Source: Arthrobacter sp. Edens01 (GTDB lineage Bacteria > Actinomycetota > Actinomycetes > Actinomycetales > Micrococcaceae). Taken from it: a DNA stretch of 64,000 nucleotides. The notes below the pieces were generated by a model, which ran no database searches, was not told where the DNA came from, and saw nothing but the letters and a program-made list of their open reading frames with translations. Both the position numbers and the translations under genes were made by a program. How positions within the stretch are numbered: position 1 is the stretch's first letter; every line of letters starts with the position of its first letter. This document shows, in pieces, positions 8,323-15,716 of the stretch. Location of the stretch: the NCBI RefSeq assembly GCF_001307035.1, contig NZ_LKIU01000004.1, positions 155,811 to 219,810 of the forward strand. Direction: 5' to 3'.

Positions 8323-9714
8323 CTACGAAGCGTGCGCGGCAGCCCAGGCGGGGTAGGCACCTTCGAGCTCGACGACGTCGTACCCGGCGTTGCGCAGGGC
8401 GTGGCCGACGATCGAGCTGCGCATGCCGCTGGCGCAGTACGCCACGATCTTGCCTTCGGAAGGCAGTTCGTCCAGGTTCCACAGGGCGCGTCCGCCGTGC
8501 AGCTGGTGCGAGCCCGGGATGTTGCCGGCCGCGTGCTCGGTGCGGGCGCGGACGTCGAGCACCATCGCTGCGTCGAACGAATCAAGGTCCGTGGCGGAGA
8601 TGGTGGCCGGTGCGGCCTGCGGGAGTCCCTCCAGGCTGGTGACGAACCCGGCGACGTCGTCAATGCCGACGCGTGCCAGCGAATCGCGGACGGCGTGGGC
8701 CTGGTCCTGGTCTGCGGTGAGCAGGATCAGCGGACGCGTGCGTTCGGACTCGGGGTCCACGGCCCAGGCGCCGAAGCTGGCGGTCTTGCCGCCGGCGGGG
8801 ATGTGCAGGGCGCCGGGGACCGTGCCCTCGTGCAGTTCGGGAACGCTGCGGGTGTCCACAAAGGTGGCTACGCGGGTCTCGAGCCTGGTCACGACGTCGG
8901 CGGCCGGGATTTCAGCCAGCGGTTCGCGCGGGCCCATCACTGCCGGACCCTGCTTGTTCTGCTTCTTCATCCGGGCGAAGTAGGCGTGGGCCTCGGGCTG
9001 GCCGTCGAGGAGTTCGTTGATGAAGCCCTGCTCATCATTGGCCGCGAGGTAGGGGCCCCACCAGGCGTAGAGGCGCTCGTAGCCCACGGTGGAGGAGGGG
9101 ATGGCGCCCAGCGCCTTGCCGCAGGCGCTGCCCGCGCCGTGGCCGGGGTGGACCTGAACGTAGTCGGGCAGGGTGAGGAACTTGTCCCGCAGACTGGCGA
9201 ACATCTGCCGGGCGCCTTCGAAACGGGTATCGACGCCGCCGGCTGCTTCATCGAGCAGGTCGGGACGGCCGAGGTCACCGGCGAACACGAAGTCGCCGGA
9301 AAGCAGGTAGCCGGCCTGATCGGTGAACGCACCGTCGGTGACCAGGTAGGAGAGATGCTCGGGGGTGTGGCCCGGGGTGTGGAGGGCCTTGATGGTGAGG
9401 TTGCCGATCGTGATGGCATCGCCGTCGTACATCCGGGTGCCGTCGAAACCGTACTGCCAGTCAGCTCCGCCTTCGCCGGAGATGTAGATCTGTGCGCCGG
9501 TGGCGGCGGCCAGTTCGCGCGTGCCGGAGAGGTAGTCGGCGTGGATGTGGGTCTCGGTCACCGCGGTGATCTTCATGCCGTTCGCAGCAGCGAGTTCAAG
9601 GTAGGGGGCGACGTCGCGGCGGGCGTCGACGACGATCGCCTCGCCCAGGCGCTGGCAGCCGATGAAGTAGCTGGCCTGTGCCAGGTCCTCGTCGTAGATG
9701 CGTTCGATAAGCAT
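8323..9714 (-). CDS. cstB: CstB-like persulfide dioxygenase-rhodanese fusion
   Basis: A 463-residue protein in three parts. Residues 1-240 are a metallo-beta-lactamase persulfide dioxygenase (ETHE1 type): ETHIHADYLSG, HTPGHTPEHLSY, SGDFVFAGDLGRPDLLD and VHPGHGAGSACG carry the iron ligands. Next comes a degenerate rhodanese domain without active-site Cys (LILLTADQDQAH), then a catalytic rhodanese with loop YCASGMRSS. Order and size match CstB, which oxidises persulfides and releases thiosulfate or sulfite. Start is ATG 9714 (MLIERIYDED) preceded by AAAGGAG; the longer upstream frame runs through the operator and is rejected. The promoter carries the same operator pair as the TauE-rhodanese locus. 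Confidence 0.9.
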   Translation of the reverse strand: MLIERIYDEDLAQASYFIGCQRLGEAIVVDARRDVAPYLELAAANGMKITAVTETHIHADYLSGTRELAAATGAQIYISGEGGADWQYGFDGTRMYDGDAITIGNLTIKALHTPGHTPEHLSYLVTDGAFTDQAGYLLSGDFVFAGDLGRPDLLDEAAGGVDTRFEGARQMFASLRDKFLTLPDYVQVHPGHGAGSACGKALGAIPSSTVGYERLYAWWGPYLAANDEQGFINELLDGQPEAHAYFARMKKQNKQGPAVMGPREPLAEIPAADVVTRLETRVATFVDTRSVPELHEGTVPGALHIPAGGKTASFGAWAVDPESERTRPLILLTADQDQAHAVRDSLARVGIDDVAGFVTSLEGLPQAAPATISATDLDSFDAAMVLDVRARTEHAAGNIPGSHQLHGGRALWNLDELPSEGKIVAYCASGMRSSIVGHALRNAGYDVVELEGAYPAWAAAHAS

Positions 9715-9751
9715 GGGTACTCCTTTGGGGGATCGGGGTACCTCCACGGTA

Positions 9752-9791
9752 ATACCCCCTAGGGTATAAATCCAAATACCCAAGGGGGTAT
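9752..9791. promoter_or_regulatory. tandem CsoR/CstR-type operators upstream of cstB
   Basis: ATACCCCCTAGGGTAT (9752-9767) and ATACCCAAGGGGGTAT (9776-9791) lie 38-77 bp upstream of the CstB-like start. Both are near-palindromes of the same class as those at 6716-6752, here offset by 24 bp. They suggest joint persulfide-responsive repression of the two operons. Confidence 0.75.
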
Positions 9792-9815
9792 ATCCGCTGA
9801 CGTGATCGGGTGCGC

Positions 9816-11063
9816 CTAGCGCAGGGGATCGAACGGCCGGATTTCCTCCGGAACTGCGCCGGTGGTGATTTGCTCGGCGAGGAGCTTTCCGGTGGCTGGG
9901 CCCAGGACGATTCCCCACATTCCGTGGCCGCCGGCTACATAGACTCCCGGAGCCCTGGTGGCGCCCACCAGTGGAAGGCCGTCCGGCGTGACCGGCCGCG
10001 GGCCAACCCAGATGTCCTCCAGGTCATCCAGGTCCATGTTGGTGAACAGCGGACGCACCGAGGCGAGGATCGCGTCAATGCGCCCCGTCTGCAGCGGCTC
10101 ATCCGGCCCGCGGAACTCCATGGTTCCGGCGATCCGCAGCCTGCCCTGGTAGGGGGTGCAGGCCACCCGGCGTGCCGGGAAGTAGATGGGGAATTCGGCA
10201 GGCTGGTCAGTTGCCACGCTGAAGGAGTAGCCGCGGCCGGCCTGTACCAGCGTCTTCACGCCCAATGGCCGCGCCAGGCGGGGGAGCCAGGCGCCTGTGG
10301 CGAGGACAACGACGTCGGCCGTCACCGGTTCCTGCGCGTACGTTTCCACCGCGATGCCATGGGGGCCGTGCCGCAGTGACTGCACTTCGGCACCCGTAAG
10401 GATTCGGCCGCCCCGGGACTGGACGGCTTCCGCGAGGGCCTGCACGAACGGGCCGGGCTCAATAAAGCGCTGGCCTTCCATGGCGAACACTGATTCAACG
10501 TTGCCGGAGAGCTGGGGGACCTTCAGCTGGGCGTCCTGGAGCCGGTTTAGCGGAACGGACTGCCCGGCCTTCTCCACGTGGTGGATCTCCTGGATGAACG
10601 GCGCACTCTGGGCATCCTTCTCAAACCCGATGATGAACGGGCCCTTGTGTGTGGAGGCCTGGACCCCGGCGGCCGTCAGTTCGTCAAAGGCTTCAAGTGC
10701 CATCCTGTCGATCGGTGTCAGTGCGGACATGGTGCGGGCCCAGGCGCGCGGGGTGGCATGGGCGGCGAAACGCAGCAGGAAGGAGAACAGCTGTGGGTCC
10801 AGCCGGGCCGGAATGTGCAGGGGTGCCGAGGGGTCCAGCAGTGCCTTGGCGCCGTAGCTCCAGAGCGACGGGTCCGAAAGCGGCATGGCCATGCCCGGCG
10901 TCAGCCAGCCCGCATTTCCCCAGGATGCTCCGGCGCCGATCCCGGAGCGGTCCAGGACGGTGACCTCTACTCCGCGTTCCTGCAGGTGCCAGGCGGTGGA
11001 GAGGCCCACCATTCCTGCTCCAACAACGACGGCGGTGCGGGGTGCTTCGGCGCGGGGGTACAT
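9816..11063 (-). CDS. dadA: FAD-dependent D-amino acid dehydrogenase (DadA family)
   Basis: A 415-residue flavoprotein. The N-terminal FAD Rossmann motif VVVGAGMVGLSTAWHL is followed by an acidic strand end (VTVLDR) and GASWGNAGWL. The C-terminus has the second FAD contact GLPLVGATRAPGVYVAGGHG, typical of DadA/GlyOx (DAO family). DadA oxidises D-amino acids to 2-oxo acids and passes electrons to the respiratory chain. It is divergent from an Lrp-type regulator across a short intergenic region, a common arrangement for amino acid catabolism. Exact substrate is not determinable; D-alanine or D-proline are usual. Confidence 0.85.
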   Translation of the reverse strand: MYPRAEAPRTAVVVGAGMVGLSTAWHLQERGVEVTVLDRSGIGAGASWGNAGWLTPGMAMPLSDPSLWSYGAKALLDPSAPLHIPARLDPQLFSFLLRFAAHATPRAWARTMSALTPIDRMALEAFDELTAAGVQASTHKGPFIIGFEKDAQSAPFIQEIHHVEKAGQSVPLNRLQDAQLKVPQLSGNVESVFAMEGQRFIEPGPFVQALAEAVQSRGGRILTGAEVQSLRHGPHGIAVETYAQEPVTADVVVLATGAWLPRLARPLGVKTLVQAGRGYSFSVATDQPAEFPIYFPARRVACTPYQGRLRIAGTMEFRGPDEPLQTGRIDAILASVRPLFTNMDLDDLEDIWVGPRPVTPDGLPLVGATRAPGVYVAGGHGMWGIVLGPATGKLLAEQITTGAVPEEIRPFDPLR

Positions 11064-11099
11064 GGCGGCTCCTTAACGTGGTCAGTCTTGCGGCCATCG

Positions 11100-11181
11100 T
11101 CGAATAATCCACGTCGTGAGAGCAATGGTTTTGCAGGAGATTCTGTATAGGCTCCGCGTTATGAGTGAAGATTCGATAATC
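11100..11181. promoter_or_regulatory. possible Lrp operator elements between dadA and lrp
   Basis: Two related words, TCGAATAATC (11100-11109) and TCGATAATC (11173-11181), flank the dadA-lrp divergent promoter region. Repeated elements of this kind could be sites for the Lrp-family protein. The second would lie inside a coding frame if translation began at 11161, which favours the later GTG start. Confidence 0.3.
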
Positions 11182-11217
11182 GGAGTTTCCGTAGGGGCTG
11201 GACCGAAGGAACGGCGG

Positions 11218-11670
11218 GTGCTGGATCCGGTTGACCGGAGGATCTTGGAGCTGCTCCGCTCCGATGCGCGGATGCCCAACAATGCGGTTGCGGCCGCCGT
11301 CGGCATTGCTCCTTCCACCTGCCATGGCCGAATCCGGGCGCTGCAGGAGCAAGGCGTGATCCGGGGTTTCCATGCAGACGTGGATCCCGCGGCTACCGGA
11401 CGTGGCCTGCAGGCAATGATCGCCATCCGGCTGCACGCCCACGCACGTTCAAACCTGGCCACCTTCAAGGACTATCTCGCGCAGCTGCCGGGTGTGGAGA
11501 GCATCTTTTTCGTCACCGGGGACCGGGACTTCCTCATCCATGTGGCGCTCGCTGACTCCGGGGCGCTCCGGGACCTGGTAGCAAACAACATCAGCGTTCA
11601 TCCCGAGGTTGCGGGTACCAACACCAGCGTGATCTTCGAGTATGTATCCGTGCAACAGTCTGTCCGCTAG
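11218..11670 (+). CDS. Lrp/AsnC-family transcriptional regulator
   Basis: From GTG 11218 the protein is 151 residues, normal for Lrp. It shows the helix-turn-helix (LDPVDRRILELL, NNAVAAAVGIAPSTCHGRI) and the RAM ligand-binding domain (VESIFFVTGDRDFLIHV). The start is chosen because AAGGA lies 7 nt upstream; ATG 11161 and earlier codons are in frame but lack a well placed ribosome binding site. Being divergent from the DadA-like gene it most likely activates that gene in response to an amino acid. Confidence 0.88.
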   Translation: MLDPVDRRILELLRSDARMPNNAVAAAVGIAPSTCHGRIRALQEQGVIRGFHADVDPAATGRGLQAMIAIRLHAHARSNLATFKDYLAQLPGVESIFFVTGDRDFLIHVALADSGALRDLVANNISVHPEVAGTNTSVIFEYVSVQQSVR

Positions 11671-11725
11671 TGTGCTGCACTCGGTACCCGTCCGGGGCCG
11701 TGGATGATGTGCTACTTTTGACCTG

Positions 11726-11773
11726 ATAAATCTGATTTATTAGTGGTCCATGCCATAGCAAATCAGATGTAAT
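11726..11773. promoter_or_regulatory. candidate operator of the gluconate/idonate operon
   Basis: ATAAATC-T-GATTTAT (11726-11740) is a perfect palindrome around a single base. A second, inverted copy of the core ATCTGATTT lies at 11760-11769. Both are just upstream of gntK. The likely binder is the FCD GntR protein at 17948-18697, by context only. Confidence 0.5.
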
Positions 11774-11795
11774 GGAGCGTCTGAGGAGTTTGGCC

Positions 11796-12323
11796 ATGCC
11801 ATTGGCGAACAATCTTTATCCCCCGCTGGTCGTTATGGGCGTCCAGGGATCGGGCAAATCCACCGCGGGCCAGGCGATTGCCGCCGAACTCGGAATGCCG
11901 TTCCTTGACGGAGACGACCTGCACCCCGCCAGCAACAAAGCCAAGATGGCATCAGGCCATCCGCTGACTGACGAGGACCGCGAACCCTGGCTGCGTGCCA
12001 TCGGCCGCGAGCTCGAAGCAGGACTGCAGAACGGCACCGCCACCGTGGTTGCCTGTTCGGCACTGAAACGGAAGTACCGGGACCTCATCCGGTCCTACGC
12101 TCCGACCGTCGAGTTCGTCCACCTTGAGGGATCCCGCGAGCTGATCGCTGAGCGGCTTTCCCGGCGCGACCACGAGTACATGCCGCCGAGTCTCCTCGAC
12201 TCCCAGTTCGAAACCCTTGAACCACTCGGCGAGGACGAGGCCGGAATCCGGCTGAGCATCACGCTGAGCCTCGACGAAATTGCCGCTGGTGCGGCAGCCG
12301 CAGTCGGACCCGCCGGGCGTTAG
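11796..12323 (+). CDS. gntK: gluconokinase
   Basis: A 175-residue kinase that phosphorylates gluconate to 6-phosphogluconate for the pentose phosphate or Entner-Doudoroff route. It shows the P-loop VMGVQGSGKSTAGQAIA, the substrate motif FLDGDDLHPASNKAKMASG, DEDREPWLRAI and CSALKRKYRD, all diagnostic of GntK. Start is ATG 11796 because TGAGGAG lies 6-8 nt upstream; ATG 11772 is in frame but has no such site. It is the first gene of gntK-gntP-idnO-idnD and lies behind a palindromic operator. Confidence 0.95.
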   Translation: MPLANNLYPPLVVMGVQGSGKSTAGQAIAAELGMPFLDGDDLHPASNKAKMASGHPLTDEDREPWLRAIGRELEAGLQNGTATVVACSALKRKYRDLIRSYAPTVEFVHLEGSRELIAERLSRRDHEYMPPSLLDSQFETLEPLGEDEAGIRLSITLSLDEIAAGAAAAVGPAGR

Positions 12324-12388
12324 CCCGGACTTTCCCCACTGAGTTACTTACCCCACCAAGTCACTCTCACCATCCTGATAGGACAACG

Positions 12389-13792
12389 ATGACCGATCTT
12401 GAGCTCAACTGGACGCTGGGTACTCCCGGCCTCCTGCTGATCGCCGTCGCAGCAATTGCCCTGCTGCTCGTGATGATCATGAAATTCCGTATCCACGCCT
12501 TCCTGGCGCTGATCCTGGTCAGCCTCCTGACCGCGGTTGCGACAGGCGTGCAGGCCGGGGACATTGTCCCCACCATGCTCAGCGGCTTCAGTTCCACGCT
12601 CGGAACCGTGGCGCTTTTGGTGGGCCTCGGCGCCATGCTGGGCCGCATGCTGGAGGTTTCCGGCGGCGCTGAAGTGCTGACCAATGCGCTGATCAACAAG
12701 TTCGGCCAGAAGCGCGCCTCGCTGGCACTCTCGGTGGCCTCGCTGCTGTTCGGTTTCCCGATCTTCTTCGACGCCGGCCTTGTGGTCATGCTGCCGATCA
12801 TCTTCACCGTTGCCCGCCGCATGGGCGGATCGCTGCTGACCTATGCCTTCCCTGCAGCCGCGGCTTTCTCCGCCATGCACATCTTCGTTCCGCCGCATCC
12901 CGGCCCCGTGGCCGCCACCGGCCTGCTGGGCGCCGACGTCGGACTGGTCCTGATCTTCGGCCTGATCGTCGCAATTCCCACCTGGTACCTCGCCGGTTAC
13001 CTGTTCGGCCACTTCCTGGGCCGCAAGTTCAACATCCCGGTGCCGTCCATCCTCGATGCGCCCAAGGGTTCGGTCGAGTCCGAGTTCCGCTCCTCGCCCA
13101 GCCTGGGCACCATCATTACGCTGCTGCTGCTCCCGTTCGTCCTGATCTTCCTGAACACCGGCCTGAACATGGCTGCCGCCGCCGACCTCGTTTCCCTTGA
13201 CGACACCTGGGTGCAGATCCTGCGCATGCTCGGTGAAACTCCGGTTGCCCTGCTGATCACCGTCTTCCTTGCCATGTGGCTGCTCGGCCGCCGCCAGGGC
13301 AAGAAGGGCACCCTGATCGAAACCGTGGTTGACTCCGCGCTCGGCCCGGTCTGCTCCATCATCCTCATCACCGGTGCCGGTGGCATGTTCGGCGGCGTCC
13401 TGCGCGCCAGCGGCATCGGCAACGCGATTGCGGATTCGCTGGACGCTGTCGGTCTGCCGGTTATCGTCGCCGGCTTCGTGATCGCTGCGATCGTCCGTGT
13501 TGCGCAGGGTTCGGCCACCGTTGCCCTGACGACCGCCGCTGCCCTGGTGCAGCCCGTGGTCCTGGACAACCCCGACTTCAACGCGGTACAGACCGTGGCG
13601 ATCGTGCTGGCACTCGCTGCCGGTTCCGTCTTCGCCGGCCACGTCAACGACTCCGGCTTCTGGCTGGTCAGCCGGTTCTTCCAGATGGACACCAAGACCA
13701 CGCTGAAGACCTGGACCGTTGGCCAGGCGCTGATCGGCGTCGTCGGGTTCGTCCTGGCGCTGGCGATTTACCTGGTCGCGTCCGGGTTCTAG
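12389..13792 (+). CDS. gntP: gluconate:H+ symporter (GntP family)
   Basis: A 467-residue permease with about 12 to 14 hydrophobic segments. Family signatures include LVGLGAMLGRMLEVSGGAE, FGFPIFFDAGLVVMLPI, HIFVPPHPGPVAATGLLGA and GHVNDSGFWLVSRFF. GntP transporters take up gluconate, idonate or related sugar acids with protons. It follows gntK by 65 bp and precedes idnO and idnD, so uptake, oxidation and phosphorylation form one unit. A hairpin follows its stop and may reduce transcription into the dehydrogenase genes. Confidence 0.95.
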   Translation: MTDLELNWTLGTPGLLLIAVAAIALLLVMIMKFRIHAFLALILVSLLTAVATGVQAGDIVPTMLSGFSSTLGTVALLVGLGAMLGRMLEVSGGAEVLTNALINKFGQKRASLALSVASLLFGFPIFFDAGLVVMLPIIFTVARRMGGSLLTYAFPAAAAFSAMHIFVPPHPGPVAATGLLGADVGLVLIFGLIVAIPTWYLAGYLFGHFLGRKFNIPVPSILDAPKGSVESEFRSSPSLGTIITLLLLPFVLIFLNTGLNMAAAADLVSLDDTWVQILRMLGETPVALLITVFLAMWLLGRRQGKKGTLIETVVDSALGPVCSIILITGAGGMFGGVLRASGIGNAIADSLDAVGLPVIVAGFVIAAIVRVAQGSATVALTTAAALVQPVVLDNPDFNAVQTVAIVLALAAGSVFAGHVNDSGFWLVSRFFQMDTKTTLKTWTVGQALIGVVGFVLALAIYLVASGF

Positions 13793-13802
13793 TACATCCA
13801 TC

Positions 13803-13834
13803 CGGCCGGGAGCAGCTCTGTTCCCGGCCGTTTT
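13803..13834 (+). terminator. hairpin after gntP, possible partial terminator
   Basis: CGGCCGGGA (13803-13811) pairs with TCCCGGCCG (13822-13830) and is followed by TTTT. It lies between gntP and idnO in one direction of transcription, so it may set the transporter to dehydrogenase ratio rather than end the operon. Confidence 0.6.
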
Positions 13835-13874
13835 GGTACCCGGATTCACCGGGTGCCGGAGAGGAGCCGCAGTT

Positions 13875-14648
13875 TTGGCTGCCAACATGTTTGATATTTC
13901 CGGGCGGATTGCCCTGGTCACCGGATCCAGCCGGGGCATTGGCAACGCGATTGCCCGCGGGCTCGCAGGTGCGGGCGCCGTCGTCGTGCTCAATGGCCTG
14001 GATGCCGACCGGCTGGAAGGAGCGCGGGCTGCGCTGGCCGCGGAGTTTGGAGAGGACCGCGTCTTCGCGCGCCGGTTCGACGTCACCGACGCTGTTGCGG
14101 CGGCCGACGGCGTGGCCTGGGTAGAGCGCGAAATCGGTCCGCTGGACATCCTGGTCAACAACGCCGGTGTGCAGCACCGTGTGCCGATGCTGGAGCTCGA
14201 CGTCGAGGACTGGGAACGCGTGATGCGTACCAACCTGACCAGCGCGTTCCTGGTGGGGCGTGAAGCTGCCCGGCACATGATTCCGCGCGGGCGGGGCAAG
14301 ATCATCAACATCGCCTCGGTGCAGGCGGATCTGGCACGGCCTACCATCGCTCCGTACACGGCATCCAAGGGCGGTATCCGGAACCTGACCCGTGCGATGA
14401 CGGCGGAATGGGCTGCCGAAGGGCTGCAGGTCAACGCGATCGCCCCGGGGTACATCCACACCGAGATGACCCAGAACCTGGTCGACGACGAGGCCTTCAA
14501 CTCCTGGATCCTCGGCCGTACTCCGGCCCGACGGTGGGGGAGCGTGGAGGACATCGTCGGTCCGGCGATCTGGCTGGCATCGGATGCGTCGAACTTCGTC
14601 AACGGTCAGGTCGTCTTCATTGACGGCGGCATGACCACAGTGGTGTGA
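13875..14648 (+). CDS. idnO: SDR-family gluconate 5-dehydrogenase
   Basis: A short-chain dehydrogenase of about 257 residues with the NAD(P) motif TGSSRGIGNAIA, NNAGV, and catalytic Ser and Tyr-x3-Lys (YTASKGG). Together with neighbours it fits IdnO, which reduces 5-ketogluconate to gluconate. I prefer a TTG start at 13875 because GAGGAG lies 8 nt upstream; ATG 13887 is 20 nt from it and is the alternative. The stop overlaps the region just before idnD. Confidence 0.88.
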   Translation: MAANMFDISGRIALVTGSSRGIGNAIARGLAGAGAVVVLNGLDADRLEGARAALAAEFGEDRVFARRFDVTDAVAAADGVAWVEREIGPLDILVNNAGVQHRVPMLELDVEDWERVMRTNLTSAFLVGREAARHMIPRGRGKIINIASVQADLARPTIAPYTASKGGIRNLTRAMTAEWAAEGLQVNAIAPGYIHTEMTQNLVDDEAFNSWILGRTPARRWGSVEDIVGPAIWLASDASNFVNGQVVFIDGGMTTVV

Positions 14649-14659
14649 AAGGCAGGACC

Positions 14660-15694
14660 ATGGAGATTCTTGGAGTAGTAGCGCACGGTGCGGGTGACCT
14701 GCGGGTTGAACCCGTTGAGCTGGATGCCCCGGCCGCCGATGAGGCCGTTGTGGAGATCGCGTACGGCGGAGTGTGCGGGTCCGACCTGCACTACTGGCAG
14801 CACGGCGCTGCCGGTGAGTCGGTTCTGAAGGCTCCGATGCTTCTGGGCCACGAGGTTGTGGGGCGGGTTGTCCGCGCTGCCGCTGACGGATCCGGGCCTG
14901 CTGAGGGTGCCGCTGTGGCGGTTCATCCGGCGACTCCCGGTCCCGGTGACGGGTCCCGGTATCCCGAGGACCGGCCGAACCTTTCTCCCGGTTGCACTTA
15001 TCTGGGCAGCGCAGCCCGGTTCCCTCACACCGAGGGTGCTTTTGCCCGCTTCGTGAACCTTCCGACCAGGATGCTGCGGGTGCTGCCGGAGACGCTTCCG
15101 ATGCGCCGTGCCGCGCTGATCGAGCCTGCGGCGGTGGCCTGGCATGCGGTTTCGCGTGCCGGCGATGTGCGGGGGAAACGGGTATTGGTCACCGGGTCCG
15201 GTCCGATTGGTGCGCTCATCACTGCGGTGCTGAAGACCCGGGGCGCTGCAGAGATCATTACGACGGATATGCACGAGTTCCCGCTGCAGACCGCTCGCGC
15301 GGTTGGAGCGTCGCGGAGCCTGCTCGCAACCGACGCGGAAGCGATTGCGGCTGTGGATGCCGACATCTGCTTTGAGTCGTCGGGAAGCTACCGGGGCCTG
15401 ATGTCTGCCGTTCAGGGTGCGACGCGTGGCGGACGCGTGGTCATGGTGGGTCTGCTGCCGTCGGGCGAACAGCCTGCGCTGATTTCCCTGGCAATTACAC
15501 GGGAACTCGAGCTGGTTGGTTCCTTCCGGTTCAACGACGAGATCGACGAGGTGATCGCTGCCCTGGCCGACGGCAGCCTGCAGATCGATCCGGTTATCAC
15601 CCACGAGTTCGCTGTAGAGGATGCACTGGAGGCCTTTGCGGTCGCGAAGGATGCTTCGGTGAGCAGCAAGGTGCTGCTGCGCTTCGGCGAGTGA
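14660..15694 (+). CDS. idnD: L-idonate 5-dehydrogenase-like zinc alcohol dehydrogenase
   Basis: A 344-residue medium-chain dehydrogenase. The catalytic-zinc elements YGGVCGSDLHYWQHG and LLGHEVVGRV are present, followed by the NAD fold GSGPIGALITAVLKT. The region that holds the four-Cys structural zinc in most family members reads DGSRYPEDRPNLSPGC and keeps only one Cys, so the structural zinc is probably absent. IdnD oxidises L-idonate to 5-ketogluconate, the substrate of idnO next door. Start ATG 14660 follows AAAGGCAGG. It is last in the gntK-gntP-idnO-idnD operon. Confidence 0.85.
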   Translation: MEILGVVAHGAGDLRVEPVELDAPAADEAVVEIAYGGVCGSDLHYWQHGAAGESVLKAPMLLGHEVVGRVVRAAADGSGPAEGAAVAVHPATPGPGDGSRYPEDRPNLSPGCTYLGSAARFPHTEGAFARFVNLPTRMLRVLPETLPMRRAALIEPAAVAWHAVSRAGDVRGKRVLVTGSGPIGALITAVLKTRGAAEIITTDMHEFPLQTARAVGASRSLLATDAEAIAAVDADICFESSGSYRGLMSAVQGATRGGRVVMVGLLPSGEQPALISLAITRELELVGSFRFNDEIDEVIAALADGSLQIDPVITHEFAVEDALEAFAVAKDASVSSKVLLRFGE

Positions 15695-15716
15695 CGGCGG
15701 CGGCAGCGGCATAATC

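Noticed and set aside
8035-9762. 575-residue rightward frame over the cstB gene
   Set aside because: Antisense to the CstB-like gene, whose iron ligands and rhodanese loop are unmistakable.
12344-14602. 752-residue leftward open frame across gntP and idnO
   Set aside because: It is antisense to two clear genes and consists of Arg/Gln/Gly-rich text without domains; a GC-driven shadow.
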